A stretch of DNA of 64,000 bases from Streptomyces sp. NBC_01197 (GCF_036010505.1 NZ_CP108569.1:2916001-2980000); one strand, 5' to 3'; positions 27,439 to 35,793 are shown, numbered from the stretch's first letter. The notes: generated from the sequence alone by a model not told the origin. A program made the numbers and translations.

Positions 27439-28164
27439 ATGACGACGATTACCACGCGCACGGTCCAGTACCCGGCCGACGGTCTGACGATGATCGGACA
27501 CCTCGCGCTCCCGGCCGGTGCCGACCGCCGGCCCGCGGTGCTGCTCGGACCGGAGGGCACCGGGCTCAGCGACGTCGAGCGCCGCCGGGCCGATGCTCTC
27601 GCCGAGCTGGGATACGTGGCGCTGGCCTTCGACCTCCACGGCGGGCGCTATTTGGGCAACCCTGAGGAGATGCTGGCCCGTTGCATGCCGCTGCTCGCCG
27701 ACCCCGACCGGCTGCGGGGCATCGGCCACGCGGCGCTCGACGTGTTGCGCGCCCAACCGCGGACCGACCCCGACCGGATCGCCGCCGTCGGCTACGGAAC
27801 CGGGGGCGCAGTCGCGCTCGAACTCGGGCGCGACGGCGTCAACCTGCGCGCGATCGGGACAGTCAACGCGACTGTCACGGGCCGACCGGGCGAGGCGGCG
27901 CGCATTCGCTGCCCGGTGTGGGCCGGGGTCGGGTCGGAAGACCCGATCATGCCGCCCGCGCAGCGGGACGCGTTCACCGCCGAGATGCAGGCCGCAGGCG
28001 TCGACTGGCGCCTCGTGGTCTATGGCGGCGCCTTGCACGCCTTCCACCACCCGCCGGTCGACCATTCCGTGCGCCCCGGCGTCGGCTACCACCCACGGCA
28101 CGCACAGCGAGCCTGGCGCGATGTTGTCGGCCTGCTCGCCGAGTGCCTGCCAGTGACGGAGTGA
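27439..28164 (+). CDS. dienelactone hydrolase-like protein lacking the usual Cys nucleophile
   Basis: This is a 241-residue alpha/beta hydrolase of the dienelactone hydrolase family: AVLLGPEGTGLSDVERRRAD, LGYVALAFDLHGG, IAAVGYGTGGAVALELGR, the acid in GVGSEDPIMPPAQR and His in GGALHAFHHP. The nucleophile elbow reads GYGTGG where the family has GYCxGG, so the catalytic Cys is replaced by Gly (codon GGA). The protein is either inactive, uses another residue such as the next Thr, or does something else. The gene is intact and lies between the IS630-like terminal repeat and the transposase remnant. No strong Shine-Dalgarno; a very short leader is possible. Confidence 0.85.
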   Translation: MTTITTRTVQYPADGLTMIGHLALPAGADRRPAVLLGPEGTGLSDVERRRADALAELGYVALAFDLHGGRYLGNPEEMLARCMPLLADPDRLRGIGHAALDVLRAQPRTDPDRIAAVGYGTGGAVALELGRDGVNLRAIGTVNATVTGRPGEAARIRCPVWAGVGSEDPIMPPAQRDAFTAEMQAAGVDWRLVVYGGALHAFHHPPVDHSVRPGVGYHPRHAQRAWRDVVGLLAECLPVTE

Positions 28165-28255
28165 TCTGGTGAGTCCAAGCTCGGGCGCCCGCTGACCGCC
28201 GCGATGCCTGGGCTCCGCTCCCACGGCGGGCGCGGAAGGCTGCGGCCTGCCAGTG

Positions 28256-29456
28256 ATCCACTTCGGCCGATCGGCTCGCCCGCCATACCCCTCCGCACTG
28301 CCTGTCGGAATAGCCCGGAGTGCCGCCGAACGCGCGCGGCTGAAGGCGATGGCCTACGGCCACGAGACCGAGCACCGGCTGCGGTGCGTGCACAAGTGGT
28401 GCTGCACGCCGCACGCGGACGCCGCAACGCGCGCATCGCCCAGGAGACGGGGCGGCACCTGGGCACCGTGCGCTGCTGGCGTGGCCGGTTCGCCGGACAG
28501 GGCTTGCCCGGGCTCAAAGACCGTCAACGCTGCGGCCGCCCGCCGGTATTCACGCCGCTGCGGTTGCCGAGGTCAAGGCGCTGGCCTGCCGGCTGCCCGC
28601 CGAGAGCGGAGTGCCGCTGTCGCGCCGCTCATGCCCGGAACTGGCCTATGAGGCCACCCGGCGGGGCATCGCCGTGTTCATGTCGGCGTCGTCCCTGCGC
28701 CGCTGGCCGGCCGACGATGCGCTCAAGCCCTGGCAGCACCGCTCCTGGATCTTCATCGCCGACCCCGACTTCCGCGCCAAAGCCCAGCGTGTGCTGGACC
28801 TGTACGCCCGCACCTGGCCCGACGCCGACGAGTACGTATCAGCGCCGAGAAGACCTCCACCCAGGGCCCGCTGCCACCCCGCCCTCGCCCCGGGCCAGGC
28901 CCGCGCGATGCGGGTGCACCACACCTACGGACGCGGCGGCGCCCTGGCCTACCTGGCCGCTTACGACGTCCACGCCTCGAAGACGTTCTCGGCCGCTGTG
29001 AGAAGACCACCGGCATCGACCCGTTCATGAACCTGGTCACCCAGGACATGACCCGCGAGCCCTACGCCAGCGCGAAACGCGTGTTCTGGATCGTGGACAA
29101 CGGCTCCTCCCACCGCGGCAAGAAGGCTGCCGACCGGTTGCCGACCGCTTGCCGACCGCCTTCCCGGACGCGGTGCTGATTCGCACCCCAGTGCATGCTT
29201 CCTGGCTGAACCAAGTGGAGATCTACCTCTCCGTTGGGCAGCTCAAGGTCGTGCAGCGCAAGGTCGTCCACCCCAACGACTTCACCGACCTCGCTCAGGT
29301 CAGGGGCCGGCTCCGAGCCTTCGAAGAGCGCTACAACGCACAGCACAGCCGTTCCAGTGGAGGTTCCCTACCTCCGACCTGGACGATCTACTGGCCAGGC
29401 TCGACCGGCACACCGCCGATCACCAGGAAGAATCCTCTGTCGGACGGGCGACGTGA
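28256..29456 (+). pseudogene. IS630-family transposase, multiply frameshifted
   Basis: Transposase similarity runs along the plus strand but jumps between frames at least four times. The N-terminal HTH pieces are AAERARLKAMAYGHETEHRL, then ARIAQETGRHLGTVRCWRGR and GLPGLKDRQRCGRPPVFTPL. Next come SRRSCPELAYEATRRGIAV and SWIFIADPDFRAKAQRVLDL. The catalytic part follows: RVFWIVDNGSSHRGKKAADR (second Asp of DDE) and HASWLNQVEIYLSVGQLKVV (Glu). The end QWRFPTSDLDDLLARLDRHT, in yet another frame, stops at 29456. It cannot make an active enzyme. The start is approximate. Confidence 0.85.
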
Positions 29457-29461
29457 TCAGC

Positions 29462-29486
29462 CCCCGAAGGATTTACGGAGCCGACC
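29462..29486 (-). repeat. right terminal inverted repeat of the IS630-like element
   Basis: On the minus strand it begins GGTCGGCTCCGTAAATCC and matches the left repeat at 24 of 25 bases. It lies 5 bp after the transposase reading-frame stop at 29454-29456. Confidence 0.85.
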
Positions 29487-29567
29487 GCTTAGTCACCCGC
29501 GGCTGCTGCCTGGCTCGCGCGGCCTCCCTGCGCAACCCTTCGACGACCGAGCTTTAACCCGTACGGA

Positions 29568-29729
29568 TTACGCGGCGTCGCGCTCTTCAGGTTCCCCGGT
29601 GACGACAGCGGGCTCGGGCGCAGGGGCACGCGGTGGTGTGGACACGGCGTTCGCCGCCTCGCAAGAGGCGAGTAGATCGCGCATCGACATGGGGGACGGC
29701 GACTGCGCTTCGGTCTCCGATGCGGACAT
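29568..29729 (-). CDS. 53-residue small protein, function unknown
   Basis: This is a small acidic protein (MSASETEAQSPSPMSMRDLL, then ASCEAANAVSTPP). The core SPMSMRDLLASCEAA looks like a short conserved helix with one Cys; the rest is Pro/Ala/Glu-rich and probably disordered. The start at 29729 is chosen because GAGGAGG lies 5 nt upstream; the ATG at 29750 has no ribosome binding site, as a palindrome lies directly against it. It lies downstream of tsaE on the same strand, across a 378-nt spacer, and just outside the IS630-like element. I recognise no domain. Confidence 0.6.
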   Translation of the reverse strand: MSASETEAQSPSPMSMRDLLASCEAANAVSTPPRAPAPEPAVVTGEPEERDAA

Positions 29730-29749
29730 GGCTGCCTCCTCGTCAGGCA

Positions 29750-29769
29750 TGGTTAGGTAGACCTAACCA
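29750..29769. promoter_or_regulatory. strong palindrome in front of the 53-residue gene
   Basis: TGGTTAGGT and ACCTAACCA form 9-bp arms around a 2-nt centre, 20 nt before the small gene's start codon. It resembles DtxR/DmdR iron boxes in its words (TTAGGT, ACCTAA), but the half-site spacing is wrong for the standard 19-bp box. It is a probable operator; the binding protein is unknown. The rest of 29770-30107 is GC-rich spacer with nothing else recognised. Confidence 0.6.
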
Positions 29770-30107
29770 GGTCTTGGTATCCATGTGACCACGCCTGGTG
29801 GGATCTGTGCAACACCTTGCCGACGGCTTGTCGGAAAGTACGGGGTGAATTTCCGGATGCGTATGCGAACTGCTCAGGCGGTCCCGAGCACGGGGGTTCC
29901 TTCTCCTCAGGGGCTTCTCAGGCCATCCGAAGCCCTCAGCCCTTCCGGGAAATTCCAGGAAAATCCCCCGGGCCGCCCGAAACCCCACCGAACCCTCGTC
30001 TGGGACCCCCGGGCAGCCCAGCCCCATCGCCGCCCCTCAGGGCCCCAGATCCCCCTCCGCTCGGGAGCCCGCTCAGCCCGGGAGCCGGTCACCCCCCCCG
30101 GGGCCCC

Positions 30108-30656
30108 TCAGCTCTCCCCCAGCGCCCGAAGCCCGTCGAGGTCCGCGTCCTGTTCCGCTGCCGCCCAGCGTGCCCCGAACCCGCTGACCGTCACCACGCG
30201 GCGCTCGTCGTCCGTGTCGCCCACACCCCGCTCGATGACCACCCGGAGCCGGTCGTCCGACAGATCCTCGACCTTCCCGTCGCCCCACTCGACCACGATC
30301 ACCGAGTCGGGCAGCGAGACGTCCAGATCGAGATCCTCCATCTCGTCGAGCCCGCCACCCAGCCGGTACGCGTCCACATGCACCAGCGCGGGACCGCCGC
30401 CCAGCGGCGGATGGACACGGGCGATGACGAAGGTCGGGGACGTAACAGACCCGCGCACGCCGAGGCCCTCGCCCAGGCCACGGGTGAGCGTGGTCTTGCC
30501 CGCGCCGAGTTCACCGGAGAGCATCACCAGATCGCCGGGACGCAGCAGTACGGCGAGGCGACGTCCCAACTCCTGCATGCGGTCGGGGGAGTCGATGGTC
30601 AGACGGGTGGCGAATGCGGCGGCCGTGTCAGCTGCCGGGCTGTGCGGTGCTTCCAT
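30108..30656 (-). CDS. tsaE: tRNA threonylcarbamoyladenosine biosynthesis ATPase TsaE
   Basis: This is a 182-residue P-loop ATPase that drives the TsaB-TsaD complex in t6A synthesis. Walker A GELGAGKTT is at about 48-56, followed by TSPTFVIARVHPP, VHVDAYRLGG and VIVVEWGDGKVEDL (the Walker B-like EWG motif). The start MEAPHSPAAD is chosen by family length. The start region overlaps the upstream hydrolase gene by 29 nt, so it is coupled to it. Confidence 0.94.
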   Translation of the reverse strand: MEAPHSPAADTAAAFATRLTIDSPDRMQELGRRLAVLLRPGDLVMLSGELGAGKTTLTRGLGEGLGVRGSVTSPTFVIARVHPPLGGGPALVHVDAYRLGGGLDEMEDLDLDVSLPDSVIVVEWGDGKVEDLSDDRLRVVIERGVGDTDDERRVVTVSGFGARWAAAEQDADLDGLRALGES

Positions 30657-31974
30657 ACAGGCCAACGTTAGCGTCTGCCGGTACCGCACCCGCCCTCGCC
30701 AGCAGTTCGGTCAGCCGTCCGGTCACGGTCTCCGGATGTTCGAGCATGACCAGGTGCCCGGCGTCGGGAACGATGACCAGTCCGGCCGCGGGCAGCAGAT
30801 CGGCGATGATCTGGCTGTGCGCACTCGGTGTCACCAGGTCGTTCTCACCGGCCAGGACGAGTGCGGGCACCTCGGCGAAGACCGCAGCCAGCGCGTCCGC
30901 CTTGTCGTGGTCGGTGAAGGCCGGATAGAACTCCGCGACCACGTCGATCGCTGTCCCCTCGATCAGCCGCTCCGCGAACCGCGCCACGCCGGGGTCGATG
31001 TCCTTCGAACCGAACGAGTACCGCTTGATCAGCCCGGCGAACAGGTCCGCCGTGGCCCGCCGCCCCCGCTCCACCAGCTCCGTCTGGGATCCGAGGGCCT
31101 TCAGTACGCCGGGAAGCACGCGCCGCACCGCGTTCACGCCCGCCACCGGAAGCCCGAAACTGACCTCGCCGAGCTTCCCGCAGGAGGTGCCGACGAAAGC
31201 GGCGCCGACGACCCGGTCTCTGACCAGTTCCGGGAACTGTTCGCCGAACGCCATCATCGTCATGCCGCCCATCGAATGCCCCACCAGCACCAGAGGCCCC
31301 TCCGGCGCTGCCGCGTCGATGACTGCCTTCAGATCGCGGCCGAGCTGATCGATCGTGAGCGGTACGCCGTCGGCCTGCGCCCTGCCGCGCTCCGAGCGGC
31401 CGTGGCTGCGCTGGTCCCAGTGGACGGTCCGGACGACACCGCGCAGTGCGGCCCGCTGGAAGTGCCAGGAATCCTGGCTGAGGCAGTAACCGTGCGAGAA
31501 GACGACCGTGACGGGGTCAGCGGCCCCGCGCCCGGTCAGCCGCCGCTTACCCGCGCCGGCTGCCCCGCCGGTCCCAGCCGCCGTCTCCGGTGCCCCTGAC
31601 GTACCTGGTTCACCGGCCGTACCTGCGGCCCCGGCTCCCCCCGGCGCACCTCCGGCATCCGACGCCCGCACGCCGCTGAGCTGCCCCGGCGGGTAGGCGT
31701 CCACCTCGTCGACCTCGTAGTAGATCCCGGTCCCGTCATCGGCGGCCGCCCGGCCCGGCCTGCCGCGCAGTGAGCCGTACGGACCCGAGGCGTCGAGGGC
31801 GAGCCGCGCCTTCTTGCGCATGCCGCGGCCGACCGTCAGCCGCTCGACAGCCACGCCTGCCGCCGCACCGGCCGCAAGCACACCGATCGCGGCGCCGGCG
31901 AAGCCACCGGCCCTGCGCCAGCTGACGCCCGCCGCAGCGGCCTGGGCCACATTCGCGCTGGTGCTCTCGCTCAC
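30628..31974 (-). CDS. alpha/beta-fold hydrolase, membrane-anchored
   Basis: This is a 448-residue protein. An N-terminal hydrophobic region (GGFAGAAIGVLAAGAAAGVAVE) is followed by a 45-residue Gly/Ala-rich linker (about 105-145). The hydrolase fold has the oxyanion segment FSHGYCLSQDSW, WDQRSHGRS, the nucleophile Ser in LVGHSMGGMT, Asp in LAGENDLVTP and His in PDAGHLVMLEHPE. The complete triad suggests a real esterase or lipase; the substrate is unknown. It lies between alr and tsaE on one transcript in the usual Streptomyces order. The Gly/Ala linker is unusually repetitive. Confidence 0.9.
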   Translation of the reverse strand: MSESTSANVAQAAAAGVSWRRAGGFAGAAIGVLAAGAAAGVAVERLTVGRGMRKKARLALDASGPYGSLRGRPGRAAADDGTGIYYEVDEVDAYPPGQLSGVRASDAGGAPGGAGAAGTAGEPGTSGAPETAAGTGGAAGAGKRRLTGRGAADPVTVVFSHGYCLSQDSWHFQRAALRGVVRTVHWDQRSHGRSERGRAQADGVPLTIDQLGRDLKAVIDAAAPEGPLVLVGHSMGGMTMMAFGEQFPELVRDRVVGAAFVGTSCGKLGEVSFGLPVAGVNAVRRVLPGVLKALGSQTELVERGRRATADLFAGLIKRYSFGSKDIDPGVARFAERLIEGTAIDVVAEFYPAFTDHDKADALAAVFAEVPALVLAGENDLVTPSAHSQIIADLLPAAGLVIVPDAGHLVMLEHPETVTGRLTELLARAGAVPADANVGLYGSTAQPGS

Positions 31975-32074
31975 CGTGCCGCTCTCCTACTGATCGTCTA
32001 CTGATCGTCCGGCTGCCGCCTGTCCGGATACTGAACGCCGGTTCACTTGACGTCCGGGTTACGGATTGCCCGGG

Positions 32075-33322
32075 TTACGGATTGCCCGGGTCACTGCAGG
32101 TCGGTTGCTGCTCGTCCGGTCCCTCATTCACGTACACACGGTCCACTCGTGACCCGATGCGGGTGACGATCTCGTACGCGATCGTGTCCGCGGCCCGGGC
32201 CCAGTCCTCGGCGGTCGGCTCGCCCCGGTCGCCCGGCCCGAACAGCACCGCCTCCGCACCCGGAGGGGGTTCGTCCCCCTCCAGGTCCACGACGAACTGG
32301 TCCATGGCGATCCGGCCCGCGACCCGCCGCAGTCTCCCGCCGACCAGCACCGGCCCCTTACCCGAAGCGTGGCGCGGGACACCGTCCGCGTACCCGAGGG
32401 GGACCAGGCCGAGTGTGGTCTCGGACGAGGTGACGTAGTGGTGGCCGTAACTGACACCGTGCCCCGCCGGTACGTGTTTGACCAGGCCCAGGCGGGCGCT
32501 GAGCGTCATGACGGGGCGCAGGCCGAAGTCGGCGGCCGTGCCGAGCTGCGGCACGGGTGAGATGCCGTAGAGCGCGACGCCCGGACGGATCAGGTCGTAC
32601 TGCGTCCCGGGCAGCGTCAGCACGGCAGGCGAGTTGGCGATGTGCCGGACCTCGGGGCTGAGCCCCGCCTTCTCGGCGTACGCGATGGCCTCGTCGAAGC
32701 GGGCCTGCTGCGCCGCGATGGACGGATGGCCGGGCTCGTCGGCGCACGCGAAGTGCGACCAGATCCCGGTGACATCGGCCAGCCCTTCGGCCTCAGCTGC
32801 TACTGCGGCTCCGACGAGTTCGGGCCAGTCGGCGGGCTGGCAGCCGCCGCGCCCGAGACCGGTGTCGGCCTTGAGCTGGATACGGGCCGTACGGCCGCTT
32901 GCCCGCGCCGCGTCCAGTACCTCGTCGAGCGCCCACATACCGCCCACAGACACGTCGATATCGGCCTCGATCGCCTCCCGCCACGGCCCGCCGGGCGTCC
33001 ACAGCCAGCAGAGCAGCCGGGCCTCGATACCCGCGGCGCGCAGTGCGAGAGCCTCTTGCGGGGTCGCAGTACCGAGCCAGTCGGCTCCGGCCTCAAGTGC
33101 GGCCCTGGCGCAGGGCAGCATGCCGTGGCCGTACGCGTCCGCCTTGACCACAGCCATGAGCTGGGCACGGGGCGCACGGGCGCGCAGCGCGCGCACATTG
33201 GCACGCAGCGCGCCGAGATCGATCTCCGCGCGCGCTCGCATGAGTGCCCCGGGTGTTCCGGCGCCCCGGTCACCGCACGCCCCAGCTGCCTCGGTGCCCC
33301 GCTCACTACGAGTCCCGGTCAT
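32075..33322 (-). CDS. alr: alanine racemase
   Basis: This is a 415-residue fold-type III PLP enzyme that makes D-alanine for peptidoglycan. K60 in AVVKADAYGHG binds PLP, and the opposing catalytic Tyr292 lies in GHGVSYGHHYVT. RPGVALYGISP and GRIAMDQFVVD are also family signatures. The ATG at 33322 has GAGG at 7 nt spacing; an internal ATG (M28) matches the usual N-terminus, so the first 27 residues may be a Streptomyces extension. The C-terminus has a short extra tail. It is the first gene before the hydrolase and tsaE. Confidence 0.96.
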   Translation of the reverse strand: MTGTRSERGTEAAGACGDRGAGTPGALMRARAEIDLGALRANVRALRARAPRAQLMAVVKADAYGHGMLPCARAALEAGADWLGTATPQEALALRAAGIEARLLCWLWTPGGPWREAIEADIDVSVGGMWALDEVLDAARASGRTARIQLKADTGLGRGGCQPADWPELVGAAVAAEAEGLADVTGIWSHFACADEPGHPSIAAQQARFDEAIAYAEKAGLSPEVRHIANSPAVLTLPGTQYDLIRPGVALYGISPVPQLGTAADFGLRPVMTLSARLGLVKHVPAGHGVSYGHHYVTSSETTLGLVPLGYADGVPRHASGKGPVLVGGRLRRVAGRIAMDQFVVDLEGDEPPPGAEAVLFGPGDRGEPTAEDWARAADTIAYEIVTRIGSRVDRVYVNEGPDEQQPTCSDPGNP

Positions 33323-33634
33323 CTACGTGCCTCAGTCATCTGTCTGTCCCCGTCATCGCGACCCAGTCTCTCAGAGCGGATTCCCACTCCCCTTCCCACT
33401 CGGATTCCCTATCGGGGTCCCTCCCAGAGCGCGGGCGCACGCCCTGCGGCCTCATGCCGCCGGGCCCCGGGCGGGACTGGAAGAGACGGGGCTGGACTGA
33501 ACGGGACTGGACCGAACGGGACTGGACTGAACGGGACTGGACTGAACGGGACTGGACTGAACCTGGATAGGACCCGACCGGGACAGGACGGGGCGCCCCA
33601 GGGCCAGGCAGCCCGGCTCCCCTCCCCCGCAGAC
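33323..33634. other. nnrD/nnrE-alr spacer (312 bases), no gene seen
   Basis: The spacer holds the 15-bp tandem array at 33488-33562 and C/T-rich sequence towards alr. I see no ORF with family similarity and no clear promoter hexamers. Confidence 0.6.
33488..33562. repeat. 15-bp tandem repeat, five units, intergenic
   Basis: Five contiguous units of GGGACTGGACTGAAC lie between nnrD/nnrE and alr. Units 3-5 are one base apart from unit 2 at most, and the last three are nearly identical. This looks like recent slippage expansion. It is not coding on either strand as far as I can tell. Confidence 0.92.
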
Positions 33635-35053
33635 TCACTCGCAGACGTCCCGCCAGGCCGCCGCGATGCCGTCCGCCACGTCCTGGGCGACCACAGCGGC
33701 CCCGCCGGAAGCCCGACGGGCGGCCAGGCCGTGCAGATAGGCCGCGACGGAGCCCGCGTCCCTGGGGTCGAGTCCGGCCGCCAGCAGTGAGCCCGCCAGG
33801 CCCGACAGGACATCGCCGCTGCCCGCCGTGGCCAGCCAGGGGGTGCCGGTCGGGTTCACCCGGACCGGTGTGTCGCCCGAAGGGGCCGCGACGAGGGTGG
33901 TCGAACCCTTGAGCAGGACGGTCGCACCGTAACGCGACGCCAGCGCCCGTACCGACGCGAGCCGCGCCCCCTCGACCTCCTCGCGTGATACGTCGAGCAG
34001 CGCAGCCGCCTCGCCCGCGTGCGGGGTGAGCAGGGTCGGCGCCGACCGGGCCTGTACGGCCGACGCGTCCAGCAGCCGCAAACCGTCCGCGTCAACCAGG
34101 ACCGGCACGTCGGAGGCCAGTACGTCGTCGACCGCCGACCTGTCGTCCCCGAGGCCCGGGCCCACGACCCACGCCTGGACGCGTCCCGCCTTCGCCGGCG
34201 GCCCGGCGTGCACCAGGGTCTCCGGGAACCGCGCGATCACCGCGTCGGCGGCAGGCCCGACGTATCGCACCGCCCCGGCCCCGCCCCGCAGGGCGCCCGA
34301 CACGGCCAGCACGGCCGCCCCCGGATAACGTGCCGAGCCGGCGACGATGCCGACGACGCCCCGCCGGTACTTGTCGCTCTCCGCCGAGGGCATCGGCAGC
34401 AGTTCCGCCACGTCCGCGTACTGGAGCGACTCCAAGTCCGGTACGACGGGCAGGTCGAGCCCGATGTCCACGAGCCGCAGGGCCCCCGCGTACTCGGCGG
34501 CCGGATCGATGAGCAGCGCAGGCTTGTACGCGCCGAACGTCACGGTCGCGTCTGCCCGTACGGCCTCGCCGACGACCTCTCCCGTGTCGGCGGACACCCC
34601 GCTCGGCAGGTCCACGGCGACCACCGGCACCGCGTCGGACACCGCCCAGAGGGCGGCCACCGCATCGGGCCGCAGCCCGCCCCGGCCGCCGATGCCGGTG
34701 ATCCCGTCGACCACGAGGTCGGCCCGGCCGACCGCCGACACGTCGTCGACCCGCCCGCCGGCCGCGAGCAGCGCCCGCAGGCCGCCCTGATGGGCGCGGT
34801 CGGGGGCCAGCAGCACCGCCGCCACCCCCGCGCCGCGCCGGGCCAGGCGGGCGCCCGCGTACAGGGCGTCTCCCCCGTTGTCCCCGCTCCCGACGAGCAG
34901 CACGACCCGGGCGCCGTACACCTTCCCCAGCAGATCCGCGCAGGCCGCGGCGAGCCCGGCGGCGGCCCGCTGCATAAGGGCGCCCTCCGGCAGCCTGGCC
35001 ATCAGTTCGCGCTCGGCGGTCCGTACGGTCTCCACGCTGTAAGCAGTACGCAT
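33635..35053 (-). CDS. nnrD/nnrE: bifunctional NAD(P)H-hydrate epimerase / ADP-dependent NAD(P)H-hydrate dehydratase
   Basis: This is a 472-residue fusion for repair of hydrated NAD(P)H. The N-terminal YjeF_N epimerase domain (about 1-215) has VLLVGSGDNGGDALYAGARL and VVAVDLPSGVSADTG. The C-terminal ribokinase-like dehydratase (about 225-470) has KYRRGVVGIVAGSARYPGAA, VLVDADGL, TLLTPHAGEAAALL and the catalytic GTPWLATAGSGDVLSGL. The fusion is normal for actinobacteria. It lies downstream of acpS on the same strand. Confidence 0.95.
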   Translation of the reverse strand: MRTAYSVETVRTAERELMARLPEGALMQRAAAGLAAACADLLGKVYGARVVLLVGSGDNGGDALYAGARLARRGAGVAAVLLAPDRAHQGGLRALLAAGGRVDDVSAVGRADLVVDGITGIGGRGGLRPDAVAALWAVSDAVPVVAVDLPSGVSADTGEVVGEAVRADATVTFGAYKPALLIDPAAEYAGALRLVDIGLDLPVVPDLESLQYADVAELLPMPSAESDKYRRGVVGIVAGSARYPGAAVLAVSGALRGGAGAVRYVGPAADAVIARFPETLVHAGPPAKAGRVQAWVVGPGLGDDRSAVDDVLASDVPVLVDADGLRLLDASAVQARSAPTLLTPHAGEAAALLDVSREEVEGARLASVRALASRYGATVLLKGSTTLVAAPSGDTPVRVNPTGTPWLATAGSGDVLSGLAGSLLAAGLDPRDAGSVAAYLHGLAARRASGGAAVVAQDVADGIAAAWRDVCE

Positions 35054-35168
35054 GCCTCAACCCTCCACTGTCGCCCCGCCGCTCTCAACCGCCCGCGACC
35101 CACGCCACGCCGACCTCACCCGGCCGCCCGCTGCGCCCCAGCAGGTTCTCTCGCGGCAGCTTCTCCCT

Positions 35169-35243
35169 TGAGCCGTTCCGTCCTGAGCCGCTCTCCCGTG
35201 AGCCGCTCTGCCCTGAGCCGCTCTGCCCTGGCCGCTTCTGCCC
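35169..35243. repeat. 15-bp tandem repeat, five units, between acpS and nnrD/nnrE
   Basis: Five units of TGAGCCGCTCTGCCC and close variants run up to the acpS stop codon. Units 3 and 4 are identical. The unit is a different sequence from the repeat upstream of alr but has the same length. Confidence 0.9.
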
Positions 35244-35612
35244 TCACCCCTCAGCGATCACGACGGCCGAGGCCACCCCCGCGTCATGGCTGAGTGAGAC
35301 ATGCCACGACTGCACGCCCAGTTCGGCGGCGCGCGCCGCTACCGTGCCGGTCACCCGCAGCCGGGGCCTGCCACCGTCCTCCACGAACACCTCGGCGTCC
35401 GTCCAGCGCAGCCCAGCGGGCGCGCCGAGCGCCTTGGCCAGCGCCTCCTTGGCCGCGAACCGGGCGGCCAGCGACGCGATGCCCCGCCGCTCACCGCCCG
35501 GAAGCCGCAACTCGTCCGGGAGGAAGAGCCGTTCGGCCATCTCGGGGGTCCGGTCCAGCGCCGCGGCGAACCGTTCGATCTCCGCGACGTCGATCCCCAC
35601 TCCGACAATCAC
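35244..35612 (-). CDS. acpS: holo-[acyl-carrier-protein] synthase
   Basis: This is a 122-residue 4'-phosphopantetheinyl transferase. Metal-binding D8 lies in [12 protein letters not shown] and E56 in [13 protein letters not shown]; the C-terminal [20 protein letters not shown] is typical. It transfers phosphopantetheine from CoA to fatty-acid ACP, probably trimeric. It lies downstream of glmS across a repeat-bearing spacer and upstream of nnrD/nnrE. Confidence 0.96.
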   Translation of the reverse strand: MIVGVGIDVAEIERFAAALDRTPEMAERLFLPDELRLPGGERRGIASLAARFAAKEALAKALGAPAGLRWTDAEVFVEDGGRPRLRVTGTVAARAAELGVQSWHVSLSHDAGVASAVVIAEG

Positions 35613-35680
35613 CCGGCCAGCTCCCGCTCTGTGAGACTGCGGCCGTGCGGCCGGCCCTGACCGTCCCCGACTCCCACAAT

Positions 35681-35752
35681 CACTTCACCGCGCACCATCG
35701 CTTCACCGCGCACCATCACTTCACCGCGCACCATCACTTCACCGCCCACTAT
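35681..35752. repeat. 18-bp tandem repeat, four units, between glmS and acpS
   Basis: Four units of CACTTCACCGCGCACCAT occur; units 1 and 3 are identical and the others differ by one to three bases. The array is intergenic, directly after the glmS stop region. With the 15-bp arrays at 33.5 and 35.2 kb, three different arrays occur within 2.3 kb. Confidence 0.92.
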
Positions 35753-35793
35753 CACCCGCTCAATCGCTCCCACCATCAATCCGCCACCTACCA

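Larger units (their letters stand above)
27246..29487 (+). mobile_element. IS630-like element with passenger gene
   Basis: The boundaries are set by 25-bp terminal inverted repeats (27246-27270 and 29462-29486) that match at 24 of 25 positions. CTTAG flanks both ends (27241-27245 and 29488-29492), a possible target duplication, although IS630 elements usually duplicate only TA, which is contained in it. Inside are an intact dienelactone-hydrolase-like gene and a transposase broken by several frameshifts, both on the plus strand. The transposase ends 5 bp before the right repeat, as in normal IS630 copies. The left 1 kb with the hydrolase is extra compared with a plain ~1.2-kb IS. Confidence 0.75.

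Noticed and set aside
29750..29769. Palindrome considered as a standard DmdR/DtxR iron box
   Set aside because: The half-sites are too close; TTAGG and CCTAA are 4 nt apart instead of 9, so only a general operator is called.
35681..35752. 18-bp repeat considered as a CRISPR array
   Set aside because: Units are directly adjacent with no spacers, and no cas genes are nearby.
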